Both the position numbers and the translations under genes were made by a program. The notes under the pieces were generated by a model. That model made no database searches, was not told the DNA's origin, and saw nothing but the letters and a program-made list of their open reading frames with translations. Positions 8,989 to 17,964 of a DNA stretch of 64,000 bases are shown piece after piece (position 1 is the stretch's first letter; each line of letters begins with the position of its first letter). Source of the stretch: Marinarcus sediminis (lineage in GTDB: Bacteria > Campylobacterota > Campylobacteria > Campylobacterales > Arcobacteraceae); assembly GCF_048571275.1 (NCBI RefSeq), contig NZ_CP182357.1, positions 2,356,001 through 2,420,000 on the forward strand, written 5' to 3'.

Positions 8989-9505
8989 CATTAATAATCA
9001 AAGTCGCAAGCGTCACACTGAATAACCCTACTAAATAGGCAAAAATATCTAAAATGCCATTGTTATTTAAAACAAAAAATCCTAAAACCAACAGGGCATA
9101 CCCAACAAGCCTGTAGATTGAGGCAAAAGCTTGAGCAGAAAAAACGGTATTTTTAAAACTGTTCTGTTTGACTTTTTTTTTCTCTTGACTGAGAATCTCT
9201 TTTATCTCATGAGCACTTAACTCTTTGGGAGCGGTTTCATTTATTTCTGAGTATAAGTCATAGGGATCATCAATGGCATCAATGGCATCTCTGTCTTCAA
9301 GCAACTCTTCTTCTTTTAGATACGTATTAGCAACTCGGTTCTCAATATTCTTTTTATATCCCCAAAATGAACCCAAGGTAATAATCATGGCAGAAATAAA
9401 CGCCACTTGGGTGTTGATTAACCACAAATAGTTTCCCGCAATGATGCACCCAATGATAACCAACAAATCTAAGAGCAAATAGACCTTTGCAAATTTCCTA
9501 ATCAT
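8960..9505 (-). CDS. Putative membrane protein
   Basis: About 181 residues with two hydrophobic helices near the N-terminus, a charged cytoplasmic stretch (EEELLEDRDAIDAIDD and a KKK-rich part) and two more helices near the C-terminus. The longer in-frame opening to 9613 would overlap the AtpZ-like gene by over 100 bp, so a start at 9505 (MIRKFAKVY) or 9511 is chosen; it overlaps the upstream stop by a few bases. It follows hemL and the AtpZ-like gene and may be an uncharacterised partner of that small membrane protein. No family recognised. Confidence 0.65.
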   Translation of the reverse strand: MIRKFAKVYLLLDLLVIIGCIIAGNYLWLINTQVAFISAMIITLGSFWGYKKNIENRVANTYLKEEELLEDRDAIDAIDDPYDLYSEINETAPKELSAHEIKEILSQEKKKVKQNSFKNTVFSAQAFASIYRLVGYALLVLGFFVLNNNGILDIFAYLVGLFSVTLATLIINANSRLMEDQ

Positions 9506-9821
9506 CGTCATCAGAGTAATTGTTGTCCCCATATTTTGCTCGATGCGCATATCTGGGATCGTTTTCCAATCCTTCAAATGCTTTTTGTGCTCTTTTATAG
9601 GCTTTGTACACATTATTAAATGCTGCGAATATACCTAAAGCTACACCAATCCAAAGTGTCCACGTTTGACCTGTCCAATTTTTCAGTAATATTCCAATTC
9701 CCACACCAATGGCAACAGCAACTACCATTGAAATACCTAAAGACAAAGAGTCTAAGGCAACCAATTTATCTTTATGTTTGGGTATTTCATTCAACTCTTT
9801 TTGTTTTAAATCTTCACTCAT
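9498..9821 (-). CDS. AtpZ/AtpI-like small membrane protein
   Basis: A 107-residue protein with two transmembrane helices separated by the short loop LLKNWTGQTWTLWIG, then a basic stretch and an acidic tail (DDDD). This layout matches the AtpZ/AtpI family of ATP-synthase-associated proteins, proposed to help c-ring assembly or Mg2+/Ca2+ uptake. The start codon overlaps the hemL stop (ATGA), so translation is coupled. No ATP synthase genes are nearby, so a role in ATP synthase is inferred from family only. Confidence 0.7.
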   Translation of the reverse strand: MSEDLKQKELNEIPKHKDKLVALDSLSLGISMVVAVAIGVGIGILLKNWTGQTWTLWIGVALGIFAAFNNVYKAYKRAQKAFEGLENDPRYAHRAKYGDNNYSDDDD

Positions 9822-11098
9822 AATATCTCCATAACCTCATTCGCTGCTTTTATACACTCATCTAATTGCTCATCGGTAATGGTTGTACACATAAACCCTA
9901 CTTCATATTGACTGCAAGCAAAATAGAAACCTCTTTTTAACATCTCATGGTGAAACTTTGCAAACTGTTCAAAGTTACAAAGCCCTACTTCTTTAAAGTT
10001 TGTAGGCTCTTTTTCACAAAAGAAGAATCCAAACATACTTCCACGTGTACCAATTTGCAAAGCAATATTATTTTTAGTTGCAGCATCTTTTAACCCATTG
10101 ACCAATTTTTTTGCTTTGGCTTCTAAGGCTTGATAAATTTCAGGATTGGCTTTAAGTTTTTTCAAACTCACCAACCCTGCTGCCATGGCAACAGGGTTTC
10201 CACTGAGAGTTCCTGCTTGATAAACAGTTCCTTCTGGACTTAAATGAGACATGATTTTTTTACTCGCGGCAAATGCACCTACAGGCATCCCTGCTCCAAT
10301 AACTTTTCCAAAGGTAATGATGTCTGCTTTTTGAGAAACAAGACCATGAGCACCCGTTAATGAAGCTCTGAAACCTGACATCACTTCATCAAAAATCAAT
10401 AATGCCCCATGTTGGTCACATAACTCTCGACACGCTTGTAAAAAAGCATCCGAAGCAGGTACTAAGCCCATGTTCCCAGCAATAGGTTCAATGATAATAC
10501 ACGCAATATTGTTGGAATCTTTAAAGCACTGTTTTAAATTTTCAATGTTGTTGTATTCACATAAAAGCGTATGTTTGGTCAAATCAGCAGGTACACCTGG
10601 TGAACTTGGGCTTCCAAAAGTAGCTAAGCCAGAACCTGCTTGTACCAACAGAGAATCAGAGTGTCCGTGATAACACCCTTCAAATTTAACAATATCGTCT
10701 CTTCCTGTAACCCCTCGCGCCAAACGTATGGCACTCATTACCGCTTCTGTTCCACTGCTTACGAATCGTACTTTATCAATATGGTCATACATTTCAACGA
10801 TTTCATGTGCCAAATAGGTTTCAAGTTCGGTCGGCGCACCAAAACTCAAACCTTTTTTCACCGTTGCTAAAACAGCATTTTCAATATCTTTATCGCAATG
10901 ACCAAAAATAAGTGGACCCCAACTTTGTACAAAATCTAAATATCTGTTTCCATCAACATCATAAAGATACGAACCTTCACCTTTTTCAATAAATGGTGGT
11001 GTTCCTCCCACGCTTTTAAATGCTCTTACAGGAGAATCAACACCTCCTGGAATGACATTTTGTGCTTCTTCGTATGCTTTGAGTGATTTTTCAAACAT
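9818..11098 (-). CDS. hemL: Glutamate-1-semialdehyde 2,1-aminomutase
   Basis: A PLP enzyme that converts glutamate-1-semialdehyde to 5-aminolevulinate in the C5 haem pathway. The 426 residues match the family. Visible marks are the start YEEAQNVIPGGVDSPVRAF, the Gly-rich PLP segment SSGTEAVMSAIRLAR, YHGHSD, and the lysine that forms the Schiff base in TFGKVIGAGMPVGAFA. It leads a minus-strand operon with the AtpZ-like gene and a membrane protein. A 60-bp divergent gap separates it from the TonB-like gene. Confidence 0.97.
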   Translation of the reverse strand: MFEKSLKAYEEAQNVIPGGVDSPVRAFKSVGGTPPFIEKGEGSYLYDVDGNRYLDFVQSWGPLIFGHCDKDIENAVLATVKKGLSFGAPTELETYLAHEIVEMYDHIDKVRFVSSGTEAVMSAIRLARGVTGRDDIVKFEGCYHGHSDSLLVQAGSGLATFGSPSSPGVPADLTKHTLLCEYNNIENLKQCFKDSNNIACIIIEPIAGNMGLVPASDAFLQACRELCDQHGALLIFDEVMSGFRASLTGAHGLVSQKADIITFGKVIGAGMPVGAFAASKKIMSHLSPEGTVYQAGTLSGNPVAMAAGLVSLKKLKANPEIYQALEAKAKKLVNGLKDAATKNNIALQIGTRGSMFGFFFCEKEPTNFKEVGLCNFEQFAKFHHEMLKRGFYFACSQYEVGFMCTTITDEQLDECIKAANEVMEIL

Positions 11099-11158
11099 TT
11101 TTCAATCCTATTATAAAATTTCTTTAAAGTAAAAGCGATATTATACTATAATCAACCC

Positions 11159-11935
11159 ATGAAAAACCTCATAGCAGCACTAATTTTATCAATATTTATT
11201 CATCTTATTTTTTTTACATCACTGCGACTTAAAAAAGAAGAGATTCCCTCAGCAGAAAATAAAAATACCCAAAAAGTTAAAAGTTCAAATGTGAGATTTG
11301 TGCAACTAAAAAGTGCCATAAAACAACAAGAACCTCAAAAAAAAGTGGAAGAAAAAAAAGAATTTAAAGAGGCAAAAAAACCTGCAGCTGAACCAAAAAG
11401 AAAAGTTGTTAAAGAGGCAAGTCGTACGGTACCAAAGCCTAGAACTTCCCAAGAAGTCAAACCCAATTTTACACAAAACGTTCCAAAAAATCTTGAATTA
11501 ACGCCTCTTCAAAAAGAGCAACAAAAATTGCAAAAAGAGACCCTTACTCACTTCTTAGCCACACCCGATGTTGATCAAAATATGTTGGATGAAATTACAA
11601 AAAGTTATCTGGAACTTTATGGAGAAGAGTACAACTCTTTTAGCCAAGTTCAAAAAATCTATTTAAAAAATAACTTACGAGACATTGGAAGAATTACACA
11701 AAGGTATCTTCGTTATCCAATCCTTGCTGGGAAACTAAGACAACAAGGCACCAACATAGTGGAGTTTATTTTACATCCCAATGGAGACATCAGCAATTTG
11801 CGATTGACAAACTCTTCGGGTTCTAACTCTTTAGATGAAAACAGTATTGAAACCATCAAAATTGCGTATAAAGATTACCCCAAACCCAAAGAACCAACCA
11901 AAGTAAAAATTTATGTCAACTACACCATATATTAA
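11159..11935 (+). CDS. TonB-like energy transducer
   Basis: A 258-residue protein with the TonB layout. It has one N-terminal membrane anchor (residues about 4-22), a long Lys/Glu/Pro linker that would span the periplasm, and a C-terminal domain of about 90 residues (YPILAGKLRQQGTNIVEFIL onward) matching the TonB C-terminal fold. TonB proteins pass proton-motive force from ExbB-ExbD to outer membrane receptors. No exbB, exbD or receptor gene is adjacent, so its partner is unknown. It is convergent with rodA. Confidence 0.8.
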   Translation: MKNLIAALILSIFIHLIFFTSLRLKKEEIPSAENKNTQKVKSSNVRFVQLKSAIKQQEPQKKVEEKKEFKEAKKPAAEPKRKVVKEASRTVPKPRTSQEVKPNFTQNVPKNLELTPLQKEQQKLQKETLTHFLATPDVDQNMLDEITKSYLELYGEEYNSFSQVQKIYLKNNLRDIGRITQRYLRYPILAGKLRQQGTNIVEFILHPNGDISNLRLTNSSGSNSLDENSIETIKIAYKDYPKPKEPTKVKIYVNYTIY

Positions 11936-11976
11936 CGCTGATAAAAACAACTCACTCTATTTTTTTATGCTTTAAA

Positions 11977-13083
11977 TTAGAGTTTTCTTTCATAGTTATA
12001 TAAATCTTTGTACCTGAACGCCAGTAAATTTTGCAGTATTGCAAAAATAACAATAAACGTAATAAACGAACTCCCGCCATAAGAGAAAATAGGCAATGGC
12101 AATCCAACCACAGGAGCAAACCCAATCACCATTAAAATATTGATGCTCATATTAAAAAATATGAGTAAACCAACGCCAGAGGCAAATGCCCTGACCAAAT
12201 AATCATCTTTTGAAGAGTAGTTCAAATACAACAGATGCGTAATCAGAAGTAAATACAATAAAATCAAACCAATTGACCCCACAAAACCATATCGTTCCAC
12301 GTAATATGCAAAAATAAAATCACTGGTGGCAATGGGTAAAAACTTCAATTGTGTTTGGGTGGCATCTTCTTGATCTTTACCAAACAAGCCCCCTGAACCA
12401 ATTGCAATAATTGATTGTTGTACGTGATAACTGGGTTCATCGGATATAAAATCGGTGATTCTCTTTTTTTGATAATCTTTAATTAAATAGGTATAAATAA
12501 AAGGGGAACTGATTGCTAAAACAATGGCAATGGCTGCCCAAATTTTCCATCTGACACCTACAATAAACAAAACACCATAACCTACGAGCAACAGCACCAT
12601 TGCTGTTCCTAAATCGGGCTCCTTTACAATGAGAATAAAAGGCAAAAGAATGTAAAAAGAGAGATGAATAAAATCTTTGATATTGTAGCCGTGTTTGGGA
12701 GGAGGATTGTTATAAATTAAATAACCCAACATCAATAAAAAAATAGGTTTAATTAACTCTGAGGGTTGCAGTGTTGAATTAATAAAAGGAATAGGTAACC
12801 ATCGGGTTGCTCCCAATTTGGTCACACCAACAAACTCAACTGCTAACAACAATATAATACCTATCCAATACAAAAAAGGAATGATTCGAATATTATTTCT
12901 TATGGGTAAAAAAAAGAAAAATACGAATGCTACTCCCGATATTGAAAAGTATATTAACTGTTTTTGTGCTAAGATTTCATTTGTTTCGTTAATCAAATGA
13001 TGTGACAAAAATATCAGTGGCAATACTAAAAATACCAACATGTGGTCAAAATGTGAAATAATTCTTTTATCAAATAATCGCAT
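11977..13083 (-). CDS. rodA: Rod-shape SEDS glycosyltransferase RodA
   Basis: A 368-residue polytopic membrane protein of the RodA/FtsW/SpoVE family, the peptidoglycan polymerase of the elongation machinery. It has about ten hydrophobic helices, the loop KEPDLGTAMVLL with the conserved acidic residue, and the C-terminal GLPLPIFSYGGSS signature. RodA is preferred over FtsW because of the KEPDLG and PFINSTLQPSELIKP segments. The start at 13083 (MRLFDKRII) is chosen over the open frame to 13239, which would run into the divergent gene. Only 19 bp separate it from that gene's start. Confidence 0.9.
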   Translation of the reverse strand: MRLFDKRIISHFDHMLVFLVLPLIFLSHHLINETNEILAQKQLIYFSISGVAFVFFFFLPIRNNIRIIPFLYWIGIILLLAVEFVGVTKLGATRWLPIPFINSTLQPSELIKPIFLLMLGYLIYNNPPPKHGYNIKDFIHLSFYILLPFILIVKEPDLGTAMVLLLVGYGVLFIVGVRWKIWAAIAIVLAISSPFIYTYLIKDYQKKRITDFISDEPSYHVQQSIIAIGSGGLFGKDQEDATQTQLKFLPIATSDFIFAYYVERYGFVGSIGLILLYLLLITHLLYLNYSSKDDYLVRAFASGVGLLIFFNMSINILMVIGFAPVVGLPLPIFSYGGSSFITFIVIFAILQNLLAFRYKDLYNYERKL

Positions 13084-13102
13084 AGTGAAAGAGTAGCAAA
13101 AT

Positions 13103-14065
13103 ATGAATAAAAACTTTATTGTTGAAGAAGAAAATAGGTTAGATAAGTTTTTATCTATACAATTACAAGAGACCCGAAACCAAATTGAACACTTAATTAA
13201 AAAAGAGTACGTCAAAATCGATGGCATTGTTATTACCAAAACGGGTCACAAACTTAAAATCAATCAAAACATTGAAGTTACTCTCCCTGAAGTGACAACA
13301 AAAGAGGCTTTAGCAATCAATTTTGATGTTGAAATTATTTATGAAGACGAAGAGATTTTAGTGATAAATAAACCATCAAATTTGGTGGTACATGATGCTC
13401 CAAGTGTTAATGAACCCACCCTTGTGGATTGGCTTAAGAAAAAAAATATCTCCCTTTCTACTATCAGTGGGGAACAGCGTCATGGCATTGTTCACAGACT
13501 TGATAAAGGAACCAGTGGCGTAATGGTTGTTGCAAAAAGCAATGAAGCGCATCTTTTTTTATCTGAACAACTGCAAGATAAAACCATGGGAAGATATTAT
13601 TTGGCATTGATCGATTTGCCCTTAAAAGAGAACACCATTGTAGAAAAACCCATTGCAAGAAATCCAACAAACAGATTGAAAATGGGAATCGTGAATAATG
13701 GCAAATCTGCCAAATCTGCTTTTGTTAAATTGGCTTTGAGTCAAGATGAAAAAACAGAGTTAATCTCAGCAAAACTTTTTACAGGAAGAACACACCAAAT
13801 AAGAGTCCACTTAAGCTCTATGAATAGGCACATTTTAGGTGATATTTTATATGGATTTAAGGGGGATTCAACTAAAATTAATAGAGTTTATTTACACGCT
13901 TATTGTTTGTATTTGGTTCACCCAAAAACCAAAAAAATCATGAACTTTATAGCAAATATACCTGAAGACATGAACACATACTTTAATAAAAATTTCAATA
14001 TGGAGGAAATCTGTGAAAAGATTAATAAAACTTACATCATCAATTCTTTTGGTTCTTTTTGTTAG
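13103..14065 (+). CDS. RluA-family 23S rRNA pseudouridine synthase
   Basis: Isomerises uridine to pseudouridine in RNA. The 320 residues hold an N-terminal S4 RNA-binding domain (NRLDKFLSIQLQETRNQIEH) and a catalytic domain with HRLDKGTSGVMVVAK, which carries the catalytic aspartate, and the C-terminal TGRTHQIRVHLSS motif. This fits the RluD/RluC/RluA group; the exact target site cannot be read from the sequence. Its end overlaps the following lipoprotein gene by 53 bp. Divergent from rodA with a 19-bp gap. Confidence 0.9.
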   Translation: MNKNFIVEEENRLDKFLSIQLQETRNQIEHLIKKEYVKIDGIVITKTGHKLKINQNIEVTLPEVTTKEALAINFDVEIIYEDEEILVINKPSNLVVHDAPSVNEPTLVDWLKKKNISLSTISGEQRHGIVHRLDKGTSGVMVVAKSNEAHLFLSEQLQDKTMGRYYLALIDLPLKENTIVEKPIARNPTNRLKMGIVNNGKSAKSAFVKLALSQDEKTELISAKLFTGRTHQIRVHLSSMNRHILGDILYGFKGDSTKINRVYLHAYCLYLVHPKTKKIMNFIANIPEDMNTYFNKNFNMEEICEKINKTYIINSFGSFC

Positions 14066-15287
14066 TGGTTGTACCCAAACAAATCTTATTGAACCTACAA
14101 AACCCAAAATTGATGATACCTTAGAAGCGGTTGATTCTAACTCAATTAGATCAATTCCTGATATTACATCAATTGCATTTGAGTGGCAAAAAGTCGATGA
14201 CCCAAGAGTAAATGGCTACTATATTTATAGAGCAAATATGCAAGAAGAGGGACAAAAACTCCAACGAGTGGCATTTGTAAAAAACAGATACTCCACACAC
14301 TATGTGGATACAAAATTAATCCCAGATACCAGATATCTCTACTCCTTTGCCAGTGCAACAGCGCAAGAGACAGAATCAAAACCAACGTTAAGTTATAATG
14401 TTCAAACGCTTCCAGTACCTGTGCCTGTGCCATTTATTCAAGCCATCAGCAATATGCCAAGACAGGTAAAAATTCTTTGGCGACCACACGAAAGTGAAAG
14501 AATCAAATACTACATCATTGAAAGAACAACCCCAACAACTGCAAAATGGGAAGAGTTAGAAAAACTTGATGGAAGACTTCAAGTCGAGTATATTGATACA
14601 AAATTAAAAGACAATGTTGTGTATATGTACAGAATCAAAGCCTATACATTTGAAGACATCGAATCAATGCCAAGTGAAATTGTCAGAGCTCAAACAAAAG
14701 CGCTTCCAGAGCCAGCAATGAATGTAAGAGCCAGCAATGACCAACCAAGAAAAATCACTATTATTTGGGATGCTTCACCAACAACAGATATTGTCAACTA
14801 TAATATTTATAAAAGCAACAGTGCGGATGGAAGTTTTTCATTGTTAAAAACATTGCCCATATCAGATTTACAATATGAAGATATTATTAATGAAGATGGA
14901 AAAATACGATTTTATAAAATCACTTCAGTGGATAAAGATGGTTTAGAAAGCGCTTTATTAATGAACTCTACCATGGGTGTTACTTTAACAAAATTAAACA
15001 AACCCATTATAACTTTGGCTCAAATTCAAGGAGAAAAAGCAATTTTAAATTGGCAAGCAGGGGATAACAGAGCAGAATCGTATACCGTGTATAAAACCAT
15101 TAAAGAGGGATTTGCCAGTTACAAAACCATTAAAATCAATAACATTACTGACTTAAGATATGAAGACAAAGATATCGTCAGAGGAGTTGAGTATAAATAT
15201 AATATTCAAGCCGTTGATAAGTTTGGAATCAGTTCTGAACAAACACAAGATGTAGCGTTAACACTTCCAAAATTAAGTGAGAAATAA
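14013..15287 (+). CDS. Fibronectin type III domain lipoprotein
   Basis: A 424-residue secreted lipoprotein. The signal peptide ends in the lipobox VSGC with Cys20, so it should be lipid-anchored in the cell envelope. The rest is about four fibronectin type III repeats, each with a W near the start and a Y-IY or Y-V strand pair (DPRVNGYYIYRAN, RIKYYIIER, IVNYNIYKS, RAESYTVYK). The start is a GTG at 14013 behind a strong GGAGGAAA site, inside the end of the pseudouridine synthase gene. Likely a surface or periplasmic scaffold protein; partner unknown. Confidence 0.85.
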   Translation: MKRLIKLTSSILLVLFVSGCTQTNLIEPTKPKIDDTLEAVDSNSIRSIPDITSIAFEWQKVDDPRVNGYYIYRANMQEEGQKLQRVAFVKNRYSTHYVDTKLIPDTRYLYSFASATAQETESKPTLSYNVQTLPVPVPVPFIQAISNMPRQVKILWRPHESERIKYYIIERTTPTTAKWEELEKLDGRLQVEYIDTKLKDNVVYMYRIKAYTFEDIESMPSEIVRAQTKALPEPAMNVRASNDQPRKITIIWDASPTTDIVNYNIYKSNSADGSFSLLKTLPISDLQYEDIINEDGKIRFYKITSVDKDGLESALLMNSTMGVTLTKLNKPIITLAQIQGEKAILNWQAGDNRAESYTVYKTIKEGFASYKTIKINNITDLRYEDKDIVRGVEYKYNIQAVDKFGISSEQTQDVALTLPKLSEK

Positions 15288-15295
15288 AATAACAG

Positions 15296-16486
15296 ATGCC
15301 TCACATTGTATTTAACAAAAACACACCAATAAAGACTCCAACATCACAAGATGGAGTCTTTTTTAATTTCATTGCTGCTTCTTTTAACTTTAATAAAGCG
15401 CACCGAAAAATTGAGTATAAAGTTGGTGTGACCAATGAAAACAAAGATTTTCTTTTGACCTTGAAAGAAAAAGATGACAATATCATGATTAAAGCCGACA
15501 AAGTCACGCGAGTGACTCCTGTCAATATTGTCAAAGACGCGTTAAATGCTTATGTCAAAGCTGCCAATGCGAATGTACTTTTTTCAAATACCAATAACAT
15601 TCACCATAAACTTGAACCGCAAAAAGAGTATTTAAAAGATATTGAGTATTTTGTCAACGACTTTGATACTAAAAAAGAGATTCAAATAGAGATTGGGTTT
15701 GGAAGTGGGCGTCACTTGATTCACCAAGCCACACAAAATCCCGATGTACAATTTATTGGGCTTGAAATTCATACCCCTTCAATTGAGCAGATGCTCAAAC
15801 ATGTCAAAATTCAAAACATCACCAATATCTTAGCAGTCAATTACGATGCGCGACTTTTTATGGAGTTTATCAAATCCAACAGTGTGAGTAAAATCTTTGT
15901 TCACTTTCCTGTTCCTTGGGATAAAAAACCACACAGAAGAGTCTACAGCAGTGAGTTTATCAATGAAGCATTAAGAATACTTAAAATCAATGGCACCTTA
16001 GAGTTAAGAACCGACAGTCGAAAATATTTTGATTATTGCACTTCTTTATTGACCCATCTTCCTACTGGACGAATTACCATTGATATTAACAAAGATTTGC
16101 AAGTTTCAAGTAAATATGAAGATCGTTGGAAAAAGCAGGGAAAAAATATTTATGATGTTGTTTTACAATGCCAACATGAAGATGAAGAAATCACAGTAAA
16201 TAAAGATTTTTCATTTGAAAAAAGCGTTGACTTTTCACACATTAAAACCTCCATCAGTACCAACTCTATTGTTGAAGATGGTTTTGTTTTGCACGTTGAA
16301 GATATCTTTGAAATCAATGAAAACAGTGGTTTGATTAAACTCACTTTTGGAAGTTTTAATAAACCTGTCAGTAAGTATATTGTTATCAATGAAGGTAAAG
16401 TTTCATACTTTCAAGGCAACCCTATTCCTACAAGTGCCAACTTAAAAGCACACCATAAATTAAAAGAGATTTTATGTCATGATTAA
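15296..16486 (+). CDS. trmB: tRNA (guanine-N7-)-methyltransferase
   Basis: Makes 7-methylguanosine at position 46 of tRNA using S-adenosylmethionine. The 396 residues are much longer than the roughly 220-240 of other bacteria, as is usual in Campylobacterota, with extra N- and C-terminal parts. The methyltransferase core shows IEIGFGSGRHLIHQA (SAM site), FIGLEIHTPSIEQML and HFPVPWDKKPHRRVYS. The start 8 bp after the lipoprotein gene reads MPHIVF. An intrinsic-terminator-like hairpin lies inside its first 25 codons. Its end overlaps ftsE by 8 bp. Confidence 0.93.
   Translation: MPHIVFNKNTPIKTPTSQDGVFFNFIAASFNFNKAHRKIEYKVGVTNENKDFLLTLKEKDDNIMIKADKVTRVTPVNIVKDALNAYVKAANANVLFSNTNNIHHKLEPQKEYLKDIEYFVNDFDTKKEIQIEIGFGSGRHLIHQATQNPDVQFIGLEIHTPSIEQMLKHVKIQNITNILAVNYDARLFMEFIKSNSVSKIFVHFPVPWDKKPHRRVYSSEFINEALRILKINGTLELRTDSRKYFDYCTSLLTHLPTGRITIDINKDLQVSSKYEDRWKKQGKNIYDVVLQCQHEDEEITVNKDFSFEKSVDFSHIKTSISTNSIVEDGFVLHVEDIFEINENSGLIKLTFGSFNKPVSKYIVINEGKVSYFQGNPIPTSANLKAHHKLKEILCHD
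15331..15366 (+). terminator. Terminator-like hairpin inside the 5' end of trmB
   Basis: A 10-bp perfect stem (AAAGACTCCA / TGGAGTCTTT) with an 11-base loop runs directly into six T residues on the plus strand. It begins 44 bp past the stop of the lipoprotein gene but falls within trmB codons 12-24. It may end most lipoprotein transcripts and attenuate trmB-ftsE-ftsX expression. Confidence 0.6.
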
Positions 16487-17141
16487 AGCCAAAGAGATCT
16501 ATCTTTCATACGATGATAACCGATTTATTATCAAAAAAGGGAACTTCCATATCAAACCCAAAGAGTTTGTATTTATAGGAGGAGCAAGTGGTAGCGGGAA
16601 ATCTACACTTTTAAAATCGTTTTATGGTGATATCTCTTTGCGGCATGGTCTGTTGACCATTGACAATCAAAAAATGTCTTCTCCTTTCAGTAAAACATTA
16701 CGTGATGTACGAAAAAACTTGGGCATTATTTTTCAAGATTATAAATTGGTCAAAGAGTGGACAATTGAAGAGAATATCATGTTGCCTTTAAAAATCAATG
16801 GCTATTCAAACGATGTTTCAAGACAACAAGCCATCAAACTCTTATCGCACGTAAAACTGAGTCACAGAGAGGGCTTTTACCCCAGTGAATTAAGTGGGGG
16901 AGAACAACAACGAGTCGCAGTTGCCCGTGCTTTGGCACACAACCCTAAAATTATCATCGCCGATGAGCCCACAGGGAACTTAGATGAACACTCTGCTGAC
17001 TTGGTTTGGAATTTACTTAAAAATGCCAATGAACAATTGGGCATTACCATTGTTGTTGTAACGCACAGAGTTCCCAAAAATTTTGGTATAGTCTTCAGAC
17101 AACTCTCTATTGAAGATGGGATCATTTATGAAGTCTGCTAG
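16479..17141 (+). CDS. ftsE: Cell division ATP-binding protein FtsE
   Basis: ABC-type ATPase that, with FtsX, regulates septal peptidoglycan hydrolysis. The 220 residues hold Walker A GGASGSGKST, a Q-loop (IFQDYKLV), the signature LSGGEQQRVAVARAL, Walker B IIIADEPTGNLD and the switch histidine in VVVTHR. It overlaps trmB upstream by 8 bp and ftsX downstream by 14 bp. The next gene encodes an EnvC-like protein, which completes the FtsEX-activator set. Confidence 0.92.
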   Translation: MIKAKEIYLSYDDNRFIIKKGNFHIKPKEFVFIGGASGSGKSTLLKSFYGDISLRHGLLTIDNQKMSSPFSKTLRDVRKNLGIIFQDYKLVKEWTIEENIMLPLKINGYSNDVSRQQAIKLLSHVKLSHREGFYPSELSGGEQQRVAVARALAHNPKIIIADEPTGNLDEHSADLVWNLLKNANEQLGITIVVVTHRVPKNFGIVFRQLSIEDGIIYEVC

Positions 17142-17964
17142 AAAATTCTTTTCATGTATGAGAAATATTGTCTCATTTATTATTCCTTTGTCTATTATGC
17201 TCATAACCTTCTCTATGTATATGTTTACAACAGAGATTATTGACAACTATAAAACAAAAATATCCGATGACTACTCTATTGTTGTCATTACCAACACACC
17301 CTTAATTAAAGATGATATTAACTCTTTAGCGGGCATTAAAGTCAAAAAGATTGTAACCTTGGATAAGAGTCAAATTATCAATAAAGTCAAAGATTCACTC
17401 TCTGAGAATTCGATTTTTTTACTCAAACAAAGGCTTCCGTATTTTTATACCATCAACTTAGACACTTTTCCAACAACGACCCAACTGGATACCATTAAAG
17501 AGGAACTTTCAAAAATTCCTAACGTTAAAAAAATAGAGATTTTTTCCAAAGATCACAATAAAATATTCTCACTTTTGGTCTTAAATCAAAAAACAATTAT
17601 CACCTTTTTTGTCATCTCTTTGATTTTTTCAATCATTTTATTTTCAAAACAGATACAGTTGTGGTTTTTTGAACACCATGAAAAAATTGCCATCATGCAA
17701 CTGCATGGTGCTTCCATTATATACAGTGCCTCTGTTGTAATACGAGATGCTATTATCAGTGCTTTGATTGCCTTTTTTATTGTAAGTGGGCTGCTCTATT
17801 TTGTTTTTAATAATTTGACTTTGGTTTTTCCTCCTGAACTCAACTCGATTATTGATATTCACCCTACTTTGGATAAAGAGATTTTGTCTTTGTTTGTTTT
17901 ATCAATGGTCATATCAATAACAACCATTATTGGTGTTTTATTTAAATACAAATTAACCAAATGA
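17128..17964 (+). CDS. ftsX: Cell division protein FtsX
   Basis: Membrane partner of FtsE, with an N-terminal helix (about residues 14-36), a large periplasmic domain that binds the hydrolase activator, and three further helices, for 278 residues. The ATG at 17128 (MKSARKFF) is chosen over the upstream TTG at 17110 and ATG at 17116. It overlaps ftsE by 14 bp and the EnvC-like gene by 4 bp. Identity rests on topology and gene order more than on conserved motifs. Confidence 0.85.
   Translation: MKSARKFFSCMRNIVSFIIPLSIMLITFSMYMFTTEIIDNYKTKISDDYSIVVITNTPLIKDDINSLAGIKVKKIVTLDKSQIINKVKDSLSENSIFLLKQRLPYFYTINLDTFPTTTQLDTIKEELSKIPNVKKIEIFSKDHNKIFSLLVLNQKTIITFFVISLIFSIILFSKQIQLWFFEHHEKIAIMQLHGASIIYSASVVIRDAIISALIAFFIVSGLLYFVFNNLTLVFPPELNSIIDIHPTLDKEILSLFVLSMVISITTIIGVLFKYKLTK

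Noticed and set aside
9505..9613. Longer start for the membrane protein after the AtpZ-like gene
   Set aside because: The extra N-terminus is a frame-shifted copy of the AtpZ-like coding sequence with no hydrophobic or family signal.
13083..13239. Longer rodA start
   Set aside because: The extra residues lie opposite the start of the pseudouridine synthase gene and do not resemble RodA N-termini.
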